From Abelmoschus esculentus (taxonomy: Eukaryota > Streptophyta > Magnoliopsida > Malvales > Malvaceae): a stretch of DNA of 64,000 bases. Positions 11,002 to 23,854 of this stretch are shown piece after piece. Within the stretch, counting starts at the first letter, position 1. Every line of letters begins with the position of its first letter. The position numbers were made by a program, and so were the translations under genes. The notes beneath the pieces are model-generated. The model ran no database searches. It was given only the letters and a program-made list of their open reading frames with translations, and had not been told where the DNA came from. The DNA lies in contig JAUCBN010000035.1 in NCBI GenBank assembly GCA_035048815.1, positions 16,194,501-16,258,500 on the forward strand. The letters are read 5' to 3'.

Positions 11002-12824
11002 TCTCCTTTGATTCGGATCTTTACCGGGTTTGGATCGTGTGTGGAGCAACGAGCAGTTCTGCCTTGGTTTCACTGAAAATACCACAGCTTGAAGGAGATG
11101 GCAATGGGGAAAAGTCATAGTCGAATCCTCTAAAAAGCCCAAAGTCCAAGAGCCCTATATTCTTTTGGGCCTTTGGGGTTAAAAGCAAACGAGACGTTGT
11201 CGTTTAAAGATTGGTCAAAAGGTAAAATTCATTATCCTATATGTTTATGGTGAATTTAATCCTAAATTAATCTTTTCTAAACTCTACTACTAAAATTTGA
11301 AATATATAATCACTCTTAACGCTAATTTTTTGGTACAATATAACAATATTGAATACAATGAGTGTGTAATTTTAATATTAGTATAAATAATAATAATATA
11401 ATATTTCATCTTGTTTTATATATTTAAAATTTAATAATATTTTTCGACTAGTAAATGGTGTGACCTTAAGTGATGCAACTTGAAATAATATATTTTATTC
11501 GATTTTTAAACTCATTCGGATACTGAAAAATAAATAAATTGTTTTTAAGTAAAAATAAATAAATAAGAAAGAAAATGAATAACAAAGGAAGAACATGAAA
11601 AACAAAAGATTATAAATGCTTTGATTTACATTAACGGTTTAAATAAAAGCCTACTTATTAAATCTTAACTAATTAAGAAAACTATATCACAATATTATTA
11701 TTATTTTTATTGTAGCATTCTCATGTATATTCAGGAAAATTTTGGAAAAAATTATTGTTTGAGATTAATTTTAGGGTTTTAGGGAGTTTGAGGAATAACT
11801 GAGGATGTAGGCCAGAAATTATAGTGAAAAGAAGACCTCGTCACCTTCTCTTGACGTGGTCTTTCTCTTTTCCTTATTCAACAAAATAAATTAAATGGAT
11901 CGACAGTCTCTCGCCATCTCTTCTTGGCGTGGTTTAGGATGAGAGAGAAGACCTCGTCAAGAAAAGGTGGCAATGTCCTTTTATTACTGTAGCAATTGAC
12001 CTACTTTTTCAATTATTTTCCAAACGTTTCTATAATACTTAAAATAAACATAAACCTCTATATTTCTCAAAATTGGATGTATATTCACATCGGTAAATAC
12101 ATTTATCTACTCGAATATTTCATGAAAATATGTCATCCAATCTTTTACTGAGTTTAATGTGATCAAGTTTTTATATTCTTCAAATTTTAGACTAGAATAG
12201 GAATAAAAATCATCTAACTCTTTATCATGCATTATTTTATGCCTCCTTTGAAAATTTTCTAAAATATAAATTCTAAAGCATAACCCTTATTTTTTTATAT
12301 TCTAAACCCTAAACCCTAAATACACCCTACCATAATTCCCTAAACCATAACCATAACCTTTAATCTCTAATTACTTGAGATTTTTAATCTTTATTAATTA
12401 ATTTAATAATATTTAACAGTGTTTAACATTAATAGTATTCAACTGTGTTTGATGTCCGTTATAGACTCATCCTTATCAATATTATATATTTATACTATCC
12501 TTCCGTTTAGAAGTATTTATCCAAAGGTATAAAAACATATAATACACATCCTAACTATTTAAAATGATAAAAATGAAAAAATTGCTTAGTACAGGGACTT
12601 TTTATGCAATTTAACCCAACAAAAAACCCAATATTACCTTCATCGTCAATGCGTCGTGCAAACCATTCACCAAGAAAGAGTTTCGGAATCTTCAAAGACG
12701 CGATCTTGGAGAAAACCCTAAAATTTCCCCCCTTTGCCTAAATAAATCCGAGAGAAAAATTCTAATTATTTGGCTTTGGAAATTTGCCTCCATAAATCTC
12801 TAAAGCTTTGCCCTTTGAAACCGA
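11002..12824. promoter_or_regulatory. Divergent intergenic region between THO6 and NMT1, with NMT1 5' UTR at its right end
   Basis: The two genes start away from each other with about 2 kb between ATGs. The interior is AT-rich and shows no gene. Around 11830-11980 a GAAGACCTCGTCA phrase recurs twice about 120 bp apart with related words between, looking like an old repeat. From about 12690 the base composition changes to what looks like 5' UTR sequence (CGAGAGAAAAATTC...) leading to the splice donor at 12825. Confidence 0.45.
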
Positions 12825-13050
12825 GTAAGTTGTGTATTTCTCGTAATCATTTCAACTAATCTCGCAGATTTATTGTCTCATTATATTGCAATTCTTTTGG
12901 GAATTTCTTTGCTGTATAAATTTATTTGATTTTAATGATCTGAATTGATTTACTGCTTAATTGTTTTGCTAGTTGATGTTCTTTCTCGGGTTAGATTGAG
13001 AAAATAGCTGAGGCATTCAAATAATCTTCTGGGTATATTAGAAGTTGCAG
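12825..13050 (+). other. Probable 5' UTR intron of NMT1
   Basis: A strong donor (CCGA|GTAAGT) at 12825 and an acceptor (GTTGCAG) ending at 13050 bracket a T-rich stretch just before the ATG at 13071. Leader introns are common in plant housekeeping genes. This is inferred from splice signals only. Confidence 0.5.
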
Positions 13051-13070
13051 AAATTAACTGATTCTCTGAA

Positions 13071-14375
13071 ATGAACGATAATAATTCACCACCTGGGTCT
13101 CCCAAAGTAAACCCAGATCATGATTCTGAGGCTAACACGATGCTGAAAGACGATAACTCACTCGAAAACATAGTTCGAAAGTTTCAGGATTCGATGTCTT
13201 TATCAAAGAGACATAAGTTTTGGGAAACTCAGCCTGTTGGTCAATTTAAGGATGTTGGGGACATGAGTTTACCTGAAGGCCCGATTGAGCCGCTGACCCC
13301 GTTGTCTGATGTCAAACAGGAACCTTATAACCTTCCGAGTCTATACGAATGGACGACATGTGATATGGATTCTGAAGAGACTTGTAATGAGGTTTACAAT
13401 CTTTTGAAGAATAATTATGTTGAGGATGATGAGAACATGTTTAGGTTCAACTATTCCAAGGAGTTTCTCAGGTGGGCTTTGCGTCCTCCTGGTTATTACA
13501 AGAGCTGGCATATTGGGGTTCGTGCTAGGACGTCGAAGAAGCTTGTTGCTTTTATTACTGGTGTTCCTGCAAGAATAAGGGTGCATGACGAAGTTATTAA
13601 GATGGCGGAGATCAACTTCTTGTGTGTTCATAAGAAGCTGAGGACAAAGAGACTTGCACCGGTGATGATTAAGGAGGTTACTAGGAGAGTTCATTTGGAG
13701 AATATTTGGCAAGCGGCTTATACGGCTGGAGTTGTTCTTCCGACACCGATTACTACTTGCCAGTACTGGCATCGGTCGCTGAACCCCAAGAAGCTTATTG
13801 ATGTTGGCTTTTCTAGGCTTGGACCTAGGATGACCATGAGCCGGACCATTAAACTCTACAAGTTACCTGATCAACCTGTCACCCCTGGATTCAGAAAAAT
13901 GGAGGCTCGTGATGTCCCTGCCGTCACTAGGTTGCTTAGACAATACTTGAGCCAGTTTGTAGTTTCTCCGGATTTTGACGAGAATGATGTGGAGCATTGG
14001 CTTCTTCCTACCGAGGATGTCATCGACAGTTACTTGGTTGAGAGCCCTACCACGCATGACATAACTGACTTCTGCAGTTTCTACACTCTTCCCTCATCCA
14101 TTCTCGGCAACCAAAACTATTCGATTTTGAAAGCAGCCTACTCTTACTACAATGTCTCCACCAAGACTCCACTGCTTCAGCTGATGAACGATGCACTTAT
14201 TGTTGCTAAAAAGAAAGACTTCGATGTTTTCAACGCACTGGATGTCATGCATAACGAGTCTTTCCTCAAAGAATTAAAATTCGGACCTGGCGATGGACAA
14301 CTTCACTACTACCTGTATAATTATAGGATTCGAAATGCCTTGAAAACATCGGAGCTAGGTCTTGTACTATTATAG
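13071..14375 (+). CDS. NMT1: Glycylpeptide N-tetradecanoyltransferase (N-myristoyltransferase)
   Basis: A single uninterrupted 434-codon frame, the length I recall for Arabidopsis NMT1. The enzyme transfers myristate from myristoyl-CoA to the N-terminal glycine of proteins in the cytosol and at ribosomes, giving them a membrane anchor. Visible family blocks: KFWETQPVGQF near residue 50, EFLRWALRPPGY near 130-145, the core motif EINFLCVHKKLRTKRLAPV near 178-196 (acyl-CoA and catalytic region), HRSLNPKKLIDVGFS near 235-250, and the C-terminal signature KFGPGDGQLHYYLYNYR near 402-420. It ends in leucine, as expected because the free C-terminal carboxylate serves in catalysis. The first 45 residues are variable, acidic and Ser/Asn-rich. 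Nothing is broken. A leader intron probably precedes the ATG. Confidence 0.97.
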   Translation: MNDNNSPPGSPKVNPDHDSEANTMLKDDNSLENIVRKFQDSMSLSKRHKFWETQPVGQFKDVGDMSLPEGPIEPLTPLSDVKQEPYNLPSLYEWTTCDMDSEETCNEVYNLLKNNYVEDDENMFRFNYSKEFLRWALRPPGYYKSWHIGVRARTSKKLVAFITGVPARIRVHDEVIKMAEINFLCVHKKLRTKRLAPVMIKEVTRRVHLENIWQAAYTAGVVLPTPITTCQYWHRSLNPKKLIDVGFSRLGPRMTMSRTIKLYKLPDQPVTPGFRKMEARDVPAVTRLLRQYLSQFVVSPDFDENDVEHWLLPTEDVIDSYLVESPTTHDITDFCSFYTLPSSILGNQNYSILKAAYSYYNVSTKTPLLQLMNDALIVAKKKDFDVFNALDVMHNESFLKELKFGPGDGQLHYYLYNYRIRNALKTSELGLVLL

Positions 14376-15173
14376 GTTGGTATGTCTCAGCTTTGGTTCT
14401 GCAGTCAGGTCTGGATTTCATCATCTTTCTTGTCGCTCTTCATCCGCAGCAAGTTTCCGGTTTGCAGTGAACGAAAGAGCAGCCTTTATTGTGTTGGCAA
14501 ATGCAACATTGTTCCATGGACATGCATGTGATTTGTTTCTTAGTTTTTACAATGCTTGGTATACTTGTTGTCCTTGTTGTTCACTTGATTAACTCCATTC
14601 AAGATTTCGATCGGAAAATTGATGCCGGTGACGGTTTGAGATGACGGCCTTTTCAACGCTCCAGATTTTATGTTGATTATTCTTCTTAAATCCAACGGCT
14701 AAAACTTAGTCTGCCATTAAAGATTTTTACTTTAGAAGCCTCACATCAAAAAGGAATTTGAATGTATGGCAAAGAATCTCACAAGGATTATGATGATGAC
14801 GGCTGCCATTAAAGATTTTTTCCTGTTTTGGTTATCAATTTATTTTTTTCTATTTTGGTCCATAAACTATTATTGTTTTCATGTTTTCTTCCCTGAGTTA
14901 TTTTATTGCAGGTGACTAAGATAGGAAAGAAAGTAATATTAGTGATTATTTTGCCACAAATAATAATTTGGTGATCAAAACATGTATAGTTTAGTGATTA
15001 GTGGTGTTGATTACTTTTTTTAGATAATTATTGGTATTCGAATTATTAATTGACTAATCTAATTTAAATACGTAAAGATTTATTATAACTATTATGCATA
15101 AAGATAATTTTAACCCTTAACGTTTATGAATTTTATTATTTTGATTCTCATCCTTTTTCCAGGATAAATTTAA
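14376..15173. other. 3' flank of NMT1 and AT-rich spacer
   Basis: The first 350 bases or so have balanced composition and are probably 3' UTR. Beyond about 14900 the sequence is AT-rich with no gene visible. Confidence 0.4.
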
Positions 15174-15181
15174 CCCTTAAC

Positions 15182-15613
15182 TAGAAATGGGCACGGGTCG
15201 GGTCGAATTTTTGACCCACTTGCACTTGATCCGAAAAAACATACCCTCCACCCGTTGTCTGACCCAAATTTAGGGTGAAAAAACCTGACTCGACCCAACT
15301 CGAATCATTAAAAAAATTTAAATTTTAGGGACTTAATTATAAATAAAATAAAATTTTAGTGACCTAATTGTAAAAAAAATAATTTTAGTGACCTAATTAT
15401 GTAAAATATATTTAAAGAGGGATCATAATTGCAAATATCCCTAAAATATATGAAAAAATTACGCTATTAGTTCCAGGTCGGATCGGGTTGAATTTTTTCC
15501 ACCCTAAACCTGAATTCGATCCAACTCGAACTCGAATTTTCTTCAAAAAAATCCGCCCGTCTAGATCGGGTTGGGTTGAAACCCGTCGGGTTCGGGTTTT
15601 GTGCCCATCCCTA
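15182..15613. mobile_element. hAT-like non-autonomous element, 432 bp
   Basis: It begins TAGAAATGGGCACGGG and ends GTGCCCATCCCTA; the arms GGGCACGGGTCGGGTCG and CGGGTTCGGGTTTTGTGCCC are inverted repeats. The flanks CCCTTAAC (15174-15181) and CCTTTAAC (15614-15621) match at 7 of 8 positions, fitting an aged hAT duplication. No coding capacity. Confidence 0.75.
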
Positions 15614-15621
15614 CCTTTAAC

Positions 15622-17757
15622 ATATATATTTTTTATAAATATCTTATTTTTTTAACTAGTATAATGATTACATAGTTAAAAAATTAACAATAATGATATG
15701 TCATATATATGTAGAATGATATTTAAGATTTGAGAATGCTTAGTAGCCTTTTATTTTAGATTTAATTAAATTTTAATAATTTATTTGAATTTTAATTATT
15801 TTATATTTTATGTTAAAATAAAATTATATTTTAAATTAACACTAATGATATGTTATATATATGTAGAATGAGGCTATATGCCATGTTATTTAAAATATAT
15901 TATCACATATATATGACATGTCAATATCGTTAAATTTTTAACGGTCTAATCATTATGTTAGTTAAAAAATAAGTTAGTTGTCAAAAACACATAGGTTAAA
16001 GGTTAAATTTATCTTAAAAAAATAAAGGCAAAAATAATAAAAATTATAAATGTTAAGGGTTAAAATTATTTTTATACCTAAGTATTAACCTCGTGATCTA
16101 TTTTTCTTGGTGACATTAGAAACTAAAAGTTTAATATTATTTTAAAAAAATAATGTCTTATACTACTAAATTAATCGATAATCAGTACTAAAATTAGTAG
16201 TAAAACTATGTTTATATACCCAAACATGTGTGTAATATATCTATAGAACCCCAAAGCAACTCAATCCATGAATATGCTAATATTAATTATTAAATTAAAC
16301 AAATACTTTAAAGAGGGGACAAATTTAGATAAATTTATAAAAGCTTTTGGTTTATGAAAAAAATATTACTAAGGATAATATTTTTTTAATTTATATTTTT
16401 ATGTTTGGTTTAAGAATATTTTTATTAACAAATTTTTTTTTTCAATAATGACTTTTTTCCTTTAAATGATGGAAATGTTATTCTTCTCATATTATTAGGT
16501 ATTATACAATTTCTTTTATTTTGAATAATTATGTCCTTATAATAATGAATTATACTCCATTTATGTTGATCCTTTATTATAATTTTAACTAGATGATTAA
16601 TTATTTATGATATAAATTTATTAAAAATAATTTTATTTAATATTATTTTAATATATAAATAATGTTACATATATTTAAATAATAATATATTTCTATTAAT
16701 ATTATATTTACGTTGTTTCATCTTAAAAATTCAATAAGTTAATTTATTTTTATTGTTTTTATTATTAATATTTATTTTATTATTTATTTTTATTTATTGG
16801 ATAGATAATCAAATATAAAAAAAAGCACTTAAACCCATTAAACATTTGTTTCTCTTAAAAAATTAAAAGGGAGTAAAGATATATAAATATAGATTTTAAA
16901 ATATTTAATACATTAATTATATTATAAATATAATTTTTTTTCAAAGTTTAGATAATATAACGAACATATTTATATAAATTTTTATATGAATATTTTTAAT
17001 TTAATAATTAAAATTTTAATTTGTTAAAAAATACATTATTCTTCTAATTAATTTTATATTCTTACAACCAAACATTACAATTTTACATTCGTAACAAATA
17101 AATCAAATAAGATAATATAATATTATTAATAATATATCTAGTAATATTATATTTCGATAATTTTATTCCTAAAGATAATCTTTCATTCCATGAATTAAAT
17201 AAACTTTAAAAAAATTCTCTTTCGCCCAATACGGTGACAATTGATAATTTTTTTATACAATTTTTTTTTAAATTTTTTAATTGTCATCTCATCCTTATGT
17301 TAAGTTTTAACAATATTAGATTATATTAAAATTATTTTAACAATTACGTAATATATTTATTAAAATTTAAAATATAATGATCAAATTGATATAACTTTAT
17401 AATTAAATAATCATTTATGTAGTTTATTAAATTAATTAATGCATGATTATAGTGTTTTATAAAAAAAATAATTTAATAAAAATTAATTATTATGTATGAA
17501 AATAAATAATTTATGAAAAGAATGTATTTTTGTTGTAGACGTAAAATTTTATATCGAAAACAATTTTTTATATTAAATAAAATTATATATTTTATAAAAA
17601 ATTTAGGATGTGAATTTAAATCATGGACATAATATAAAAATATAATTTTAAAATATACAAAAATTTAAAAATTTTAAATGTGCAACTAACAACTCTTGGT
17701 TTATTCCTTCTTGGTGTTACATTAAGTTATAAGGAAAAAATAAAAAATATATATATA
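15622..17757. other. AT-rich intergenic sequence
   Basis: No gene or defined element is seen. Short related phrases such as ATGATATGTYATATATATGTAGAATGA occur twice (about 15690 and 15845), suggesting old local duplication. Confidence 0.4.
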
Positions 17758-17816
17758 AAATAAATATTTTAATTTTTTTCTAAAGATGAATGATACAAAT
17801 GAAATAATGACTATCT
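17758..17816. repeat. Left copy of a ~60-bp direct repeat flanking the copia element
   Basis: This stretch (core ATGAATGATACAAATGAAAT) recurs at 23090-23150, identical except for the length of one T run (7 versus 9). The copies sit immediately outside the two ends of the copia insertion. Confidence 0.85.
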
Positions 17817-18050
17817 TGTTATGAATATATTTATTCATGGTGGATATCCATATATTAAGTTAAAGTTTAATGGGCTTTATTATTAAGGTTTAATACCCAT
17901 TGAAATTAGGGTTTCCATATTATACCTATAAATATAGATTTTTGGATAAAACATTGTACACAACCCTACTTTGAGAATATAATAAAATCTCTCTTTGTCT
18001 CTCATATTTGTTCTTCTATTTTGTTCTTATTCTTTACTTTATTCACAACA
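17817..18050 (+). repeat. copia 5' LTR
   Basis: It is a 234-bp LTR from TGTTATGAAT to CACAACA, with a TATAAATA box near 17928. It matches the LTR at 4816-5057. Confidence 0.82.
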
Positions 18051-18830
18051 CGTTATCAGCACGAGATTCTTACCAACGGAGGTGTTTGTCGTTCAAATCT
18101 TGAAGGAATTATTGACAAGAATTTGTTACTAGCATAAACCAAAGATAAATTCTTCTCCCTCAATTATATTTTATTTACCGGATATTTTTCTCTCTTGATC
18201 TTTGATTTGATTTTAATTTATTAAAAATCTTTGGTTGTTTGGTGTTTGTGTAGCCATAAAGTGACTCAATTACCGTGGTTCTTATCGATAATTTCCGAAA
18301 AAGATTTTAACAAGATATTGGTACTTAATCTATCATATAGTGGAAAGTTCGGTATGTTTTACTTATTTAATTTGAGATTTTTTTCTTTATAACCAATATT
18401 TGTTTATTTTATTATTACGATGAAAGTTTATGTTTTTAATCATGTTCTAAGTACTATATGATATTGGAATAAATATTAAATCTTTAATTAATTAACATGT
18501 TCTTTTTATATTGGTTTAATCCGAGTATATTGGTTGGACATCCCGTTCTGCGAGGCTACTGGTCTCAAAGGAGGTTCTTTTTAAAGGATCTTGTGGACTG
18601 GTTTAACAACGTCGCATATAAGGATTAAATTTTTGTTCATTGTATATATTGTATATATATTGGTTGATCAATTACTATTTAATAATATGAATATTATAAA
18701 GTTTATATTTGCTTGAAAACAATATTAATTTTTATGTCGAAAAACTCGACTATAGAATTCTCCCAAGTTCAAGTTACGAAAATCATCTTGATCAAAGAAT
18801 TTTTATGGGAGGCATTCCTTGAAGTGAATG

Positions 18831-19070
18831 CATGCATGATGCTTATTCCATGCAATTATTGGATTTATGATATTTCTTGAAGCGAATGCAAGCATGATGT
18901 TTATTTCATGCGATTATGCAAGCATGATGTTTATTCCATGCGATTATACAAGCATGATGTTTATTCCATGTGATTATACAAGCATGATGTTTATTCCATG
19001 CAATTATGCAAGCATGATGTTTATTTCATGCAATTATACAAGCATGATGTTTATTCCATGCGATTATTAA
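18831..19070 (+). repeat. 30-bp tandem repeat within the copia internal region
   Basis: About seven near-identical 30-bp units of the form CAAGCATGATGTTTATTCCATGCGATTATA stand head to tail. The unit contains CATGCAAGCATG-like partial palindromes. Because 30 is a multiple of three, the plus strand reads as a repeating decapeptide (core SMMFIPCDYT), but I see no reason to regard it as a real protein. Confidence 0.8.
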
Positions 19071-22000
19071 ATTTGTTTCATTCTTTGAAGTGAATGCAAA
19101 CCTGATAATTCACTATATGGTTAGTGAACAAAACTCAACTATGTGCCAGAGTATCACTGATAAGGATATGTTAGAAAAACATACTCCACTTTTCACACAT
19201 TAATGTTGTCTTACAAATACAATATCATACAAGGGTTTTAAATACGTATTAGTCTCTACTCCATTCCCTGAAGTGAATGTGATATTTTATAGCAGAAAGA
19301 ATAAATGTCACATTAGTAATTGTGATCATGATTGAGATCATAAAATAGACATGGATAAGATGATTATTTTGAGAATACTTATATCCACAAGAAGTAGAAT
19401 TATAAAGATGACAAGAATGATAGAGATCATATTAAAATCTTTATATTATCAATGCGATGGTACAAACCATTGATCTCGTATTTGTCAAACGCCGAAGTAT
19501 TATGGACTTTATCCATAATCATAAATGATAAATTAAAGAAAATATAAACAGATTGTCTTTGTGGCAAAAATAATGACGTTATTGATCCAACTCAATTAGA
19601 TATTGATAATTTTCTCATAATCCTTCAAGAGAATAATCCGCCATTTATTTTATTTTCTTTAGATCTTTTATTTATTTATTTATTTATTTTTATTATTTAT
19701 TTATGTTAACTTACTTTATATATTATTTATTTATCTTTTATGTTAATTCTTTTTCTTAAAAGAATATGATTACTTTCGGAATAAAATATGCAATAATTTA
19801 TGGTAATTTATGCTTAGTAGAAAGTACAAGTACTCATACAATACTTAAGCATAAGAAATATTTTCCCATTTAAATACAAGAGAAATATGAGTACTATATC
19901 TCAAAGTACTAAAATATCAGTGCTTCGGAAGAGCTCTTGAGAGCTTATCTTTGATCTGATGTGCTATTTTTTAATATTTTTCCATTTCACGAAGTGAATG
20001 GTACAAAGCACATATTTTTCATTTCTCGAAGTGAATAAAATGAAACACGTACTAAAAGGTGCATAATTATGTATATTTTCCCATTTTAAATACAAGTGAA
20101 TAATATGAATATTATATCCGGAAGTACTAATATCACAGAAAGCTCCGACTGAGCAAATATGTTATTTGTCAAATAAGACTTTATCTCATATTTATAGTGC
20201 ATTATGCTCGTTGAGCAAATATGTTATTGTCAAATGGAACTTTATTCCATATTTACAGTGCATTATACTTGTCAAAATCGCAAAGAGATATTGAGTTTTA
20301 AAGATATTTATAGAAATATATTGAGAATATCGGTTAAAGGGATGATGACTATCTCAATATTACGAGTATAACTCAAGGCAATAATGGAATTTTGGCAAAA
20401 TTATATGCATTGTCATCCATATTGTACTACATAAGAATTAGTACAAATTGAAGCTCATGCTATTGTAAACTAGATGTTTACTGATTATTTTATTTGGCAT
20501 GACCGGTTAGACCATCCGGTTCAATTATGATGCGAAAAATTCATGACACTTTCATGTGGTCATTTATTGAAGAACTAAGAGTTTCTTCAAGGTAATCTTT
20601 CTTGTGATACTTGCTATGAAAGCATTTTGATTATTCAATCATCAACAACTATGATAGAGTGCAAAACTATTAATTTTCTGGAACGGATACAAGGTGATAT
20701 ATATGGGCCCATACACCTTTCATACAGTCTATCTAGATATTTTGTGATTTTTATCGATGCATCAACTAGATGGTTATATGTATCCTTGTTATTAACCCGT
20801 AACTTGGTGTTTGTGAGGCTATTTGCTCAACTGATAAAATTATGAGCACACTTTCTAGATTATCTTATAAAGACAATGGTCTTGATAATGTTGATTACAT
20901 ATCATTTTATATATAGTATCACTAATTCGCATCAAGCCAACAAATGATTATAAGTTCTCCCCATTATAAATGGTTTTTAGTCAGGAATCAAATATTTCTC
21001 ATCTCAATTTTTTTGGGTGTGCGATATATATTCTAATTGCTCTATCACAACGCATAAAGATGAGTTTTGTTGGGAATATATATAAGAGCTTCTGATAGAG
21101 GATTTATTTACAATCCGATTTATTGACTATTATTTTAATGAGTTAATTTACCCAACATTATAGGGAGAAAATAAATAGCTGGGGAAAGAAATAAGTTGGA
21201 ATGAATTATTATTTTCTCTTTTTGATCCACATAATATACAATGTGAACTATAAGTTCAATGGATAATTCATTTAGCAAATCAATTGCCAGATGATTTTGA
21301 TGACCCTAAAAGAGTGACTAAGTCACGTATACCAGCTATGAATGCTCCGATTAAATTTGATGTCATGGAAGGACAAACTCTAGTTGTTAATGAGTCTAAC
21401 TTACGCTTAAAGCGTATTAGACAAGTAAGTTCCAAAAATAAGAGATTCTCGAAAAGGAAAAGGAGCTATATTTTATGATGGTCTGATCGAGGAATCAATG
21501 ATTATGAAAATCTCTAGAAAAGATTAAATGGTCTCCAACAGAGACATCGACATAACTCAGGTACCTGACAATAAAGAGATCTCAATAGATTATGTCATGT
21601 CTGGTAATAAATGGAACTGAAATTAAATCGACATCGCTAATATATTTGTATGTAATATAGCACTAGAGATTTTATTTGATGATGTGGATCATGAATCATC
21701 GTCAATTGGACAAAGAAATGATTGACCAACATGAAAGGGGCAATTAAGGCGAAACTAAAATCTCTTTTCCAAAAGAGAAGTATTTGGGCTTATAGCCCAT
21801 ACATTAAAATATGTAAAGCTCGTAGATATAAACGAACCTTTGTGAGAAAGAGAAATCAAAAAGGTAAATCATGAGATATAAGCTCATTTGGTTGCACAAA
21901 GATTCTCGCAAAAACATGAAATTGTATGAGGAAAATATATTCATCGGTAGTGGATGCAATTACTTTTAGGTATTCTGGCAATAAATGAAATGAATTAGTT

Positions 22001-23089
22001 TCGTCTAATGGATGTTGTTACATCTTATTTGTGTGAGTCTCTTGATAAAAACATTTATATGAAGCTTTTAAAAGGATTTAGACTGCCAAAAGCAGTTAAT
22101 TCAAGCTCTCGAGAACATTATTCAACCATATTAAATATATCTTTTATGGATTGAAAGATTTAGGCGTATTTGATATAATCGCCTCATTGAATACTTATTA
22201 GTATAATACTATATGAATTGTTTAATTTCCCCGAGCATTTTGATTAAGTGGATTAGTTCTGAATTTTTATTGTTGTCGATGATTTGAATATAGTTGAGAC
22301 TCGTGAAGAGATCTCTTCAAATCTTTGTGCATCAATCGACGTACAAAAAAATGTTGAAAGAGACTTTATATGAATAATGCATATTCATTGATCACCCTTA
22401 TGGTTGTTAGGTCTCTTAGTGTAAACAAAGATTCTTTCTGCCTCAAGAAAAGGGTAATGATATTCTTGGTCTAAAAGCACAATATATAAATTATTTGATC
22501 TGGAAGCATCGTATCTTAGTTGGTCCAAAAATATTATTTAAGTGCTACGAGATCATTACCTTTAAATAATTGTTATGCACGAGGCAAAGCCGAAATATTT
22601 GTTTGGCTAAACATATCCTGAAGATATGTGAATGTTTTTCACAAGATAAGATGCAAGCTATTTTGTAAAGAGATAATACAAAATTTATATCTCAAGATGG
22701 ATATATCAAATATGATAAAACGAAATATATTTCTTCAAGTTTCGTCCCTCATGATTTTTAGATGAATATTATTCAATGAATCATTTCAAGCACTGATTTG
22801 GAAGATTTATCCACTATTGCGTGATCTACTTCAACATTTGAAGATTGTATTTAATATTGAATTATGAAGATTCAAAGATCTTATGTGATATTTTCATGAG
22901 GGGGAATAAATATGCGTTGTACTCTTTTTCCCTTAACCGAGGTTTTGTCCCAATGGGTTTTCCTGGTAAGGTTTTTAATGAGTCAACATGTTATGCGTAT
23001 CAAAGATGTGTATACCCTTTTTCCTTCACTAAGAAATTTTTTTCCCACAGGGTTTTTATCTTAGTATGATTTTAATGAGGCACACTAAG

Positions 23090-23150
23090 AAATAAATATT
23101 TTAATTTTTTTTTCTAAAGATGAATGATACAAATGAAATAATGACTATCT
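23090..23150. repeat. Right copy of the ~60-bp direct repeat
   Basis: Partner of 17758-17816. The six bases ACTAAG just before it (23084-23089) match neither the element nor the left flank and may be filler DNA. Confidence 0.8.
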
Positions 23151-23226
23151 TTATTTATAATTGATTTTATTTACAATTAATGATGATGATTGATTCATAT
23201 CGATGGTTTAGATGAAGGCTCGTATA

Positions 23227-23846
23227 TAGGGGTGCTTAACGAATTGAGCAGCTCGTGAGTTGCTCGAACTCGACTCGGTTAAAACTCGATAAATACTCAA
23301 CTCAAATTAGCTCGATTCGAACTCAAACTCGACTCGATACCTTAACGAGTTGAATCGAGCAAAGTCTAACTCGACTCGATAAGTTTGCGGGCAACTCGTT
23401 AATTTTTTATAATATTTTTTAATAATTATTTTAAAATAATTTCATTCAAAAAATAAATTTAAATAATAATTATTAATGTGTGAATTGTTACTTTAATTTT
23501 AATATGCTAGTTTGGTGTATTTATGGAATGTTACTTTTGAATTTTGACTTTAAAAATTTTTATACACTCTTTTTGATATTTTTGGTTAAATTTGTTAATT
23601 TAATTTAATATTATGAATCATATGGTATTATTAAATTTTACTTTTAGTTAAAAATAAGGTAAGTTTTTTAATAAGCTTAACGAGCAACGAGTCGAGTTGA
23701 GCAACAAAACATTTTAATGAACACTAGTTGAGCACAATTTTAACGAGCTCGACGAGCAACGAGTCGAGTCAAGCAACAAAATTTTTTAACGAACACGAGT
23801 TGAGTAATACCCAACTCACAATCGACTCGCTCGATAAGCACCCCCA
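23227..23846. mobile_element. hAT-like non-autonomous element, 620 bp
   Basis: It runs from TAGGGGTGCTTAACGA to TCGATAAGCACCCCCA, flanked by a perfect 8-bp duplication CTCGTATA (23219-23226 and 23847-23854). The subterminal regions are packed with CTCGACTCG, GAGTCGAGT and AACGAGC words; the centre is AT-rich. The same family lies in intron 1 of the U-box kinase gene (26022-26590). Confidence 0.87.
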
Positions 23847-23854
23847 CTCGTATA

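Larger units (their letters stand above)
17817..23089 (+). mobile_element. Decayed Ty1/copia retrotransposon lacking its 3' LTR
   Basis: The element starts with a complete 5' LTR (17817-18050), followed by CGTTATCAGCACGAG where a primer-binding site should be. The internal region carries only broken coding sequence in several frames. A GAG-pre-integrase block WHDRLDHPV lies near 20497. An integrase piece at 20640-20850 includes FLERIQGDIYGP and FIDASTRWLYVSLL. A linker/RT start at 21284-21478 includes DPKRVTKSRIP. Further RT scraps (near 22055) include YMKLLKGFRLPKAVNSS, and RNase H-end sequence runs from about 22480. It stops about 35 bp before the polypurine tract and 3' LTR that its sister copy at 4251-5057 still has. 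It cannot move by itself. Confidence 0.8.

Noticed and set aside
12301..12320. Interstitial telomere repeat (CTAAACCCTAAACCCTAAAT)
   Set aside because: Only about two and a half units; such short runs are common in plant promoters and introns.
18867..19070. A repeating CxY/SMMF decapeptide protein
   Set aside because: It is a frame through a 30-bp tandem repeat in dead retrotransposon sequence.
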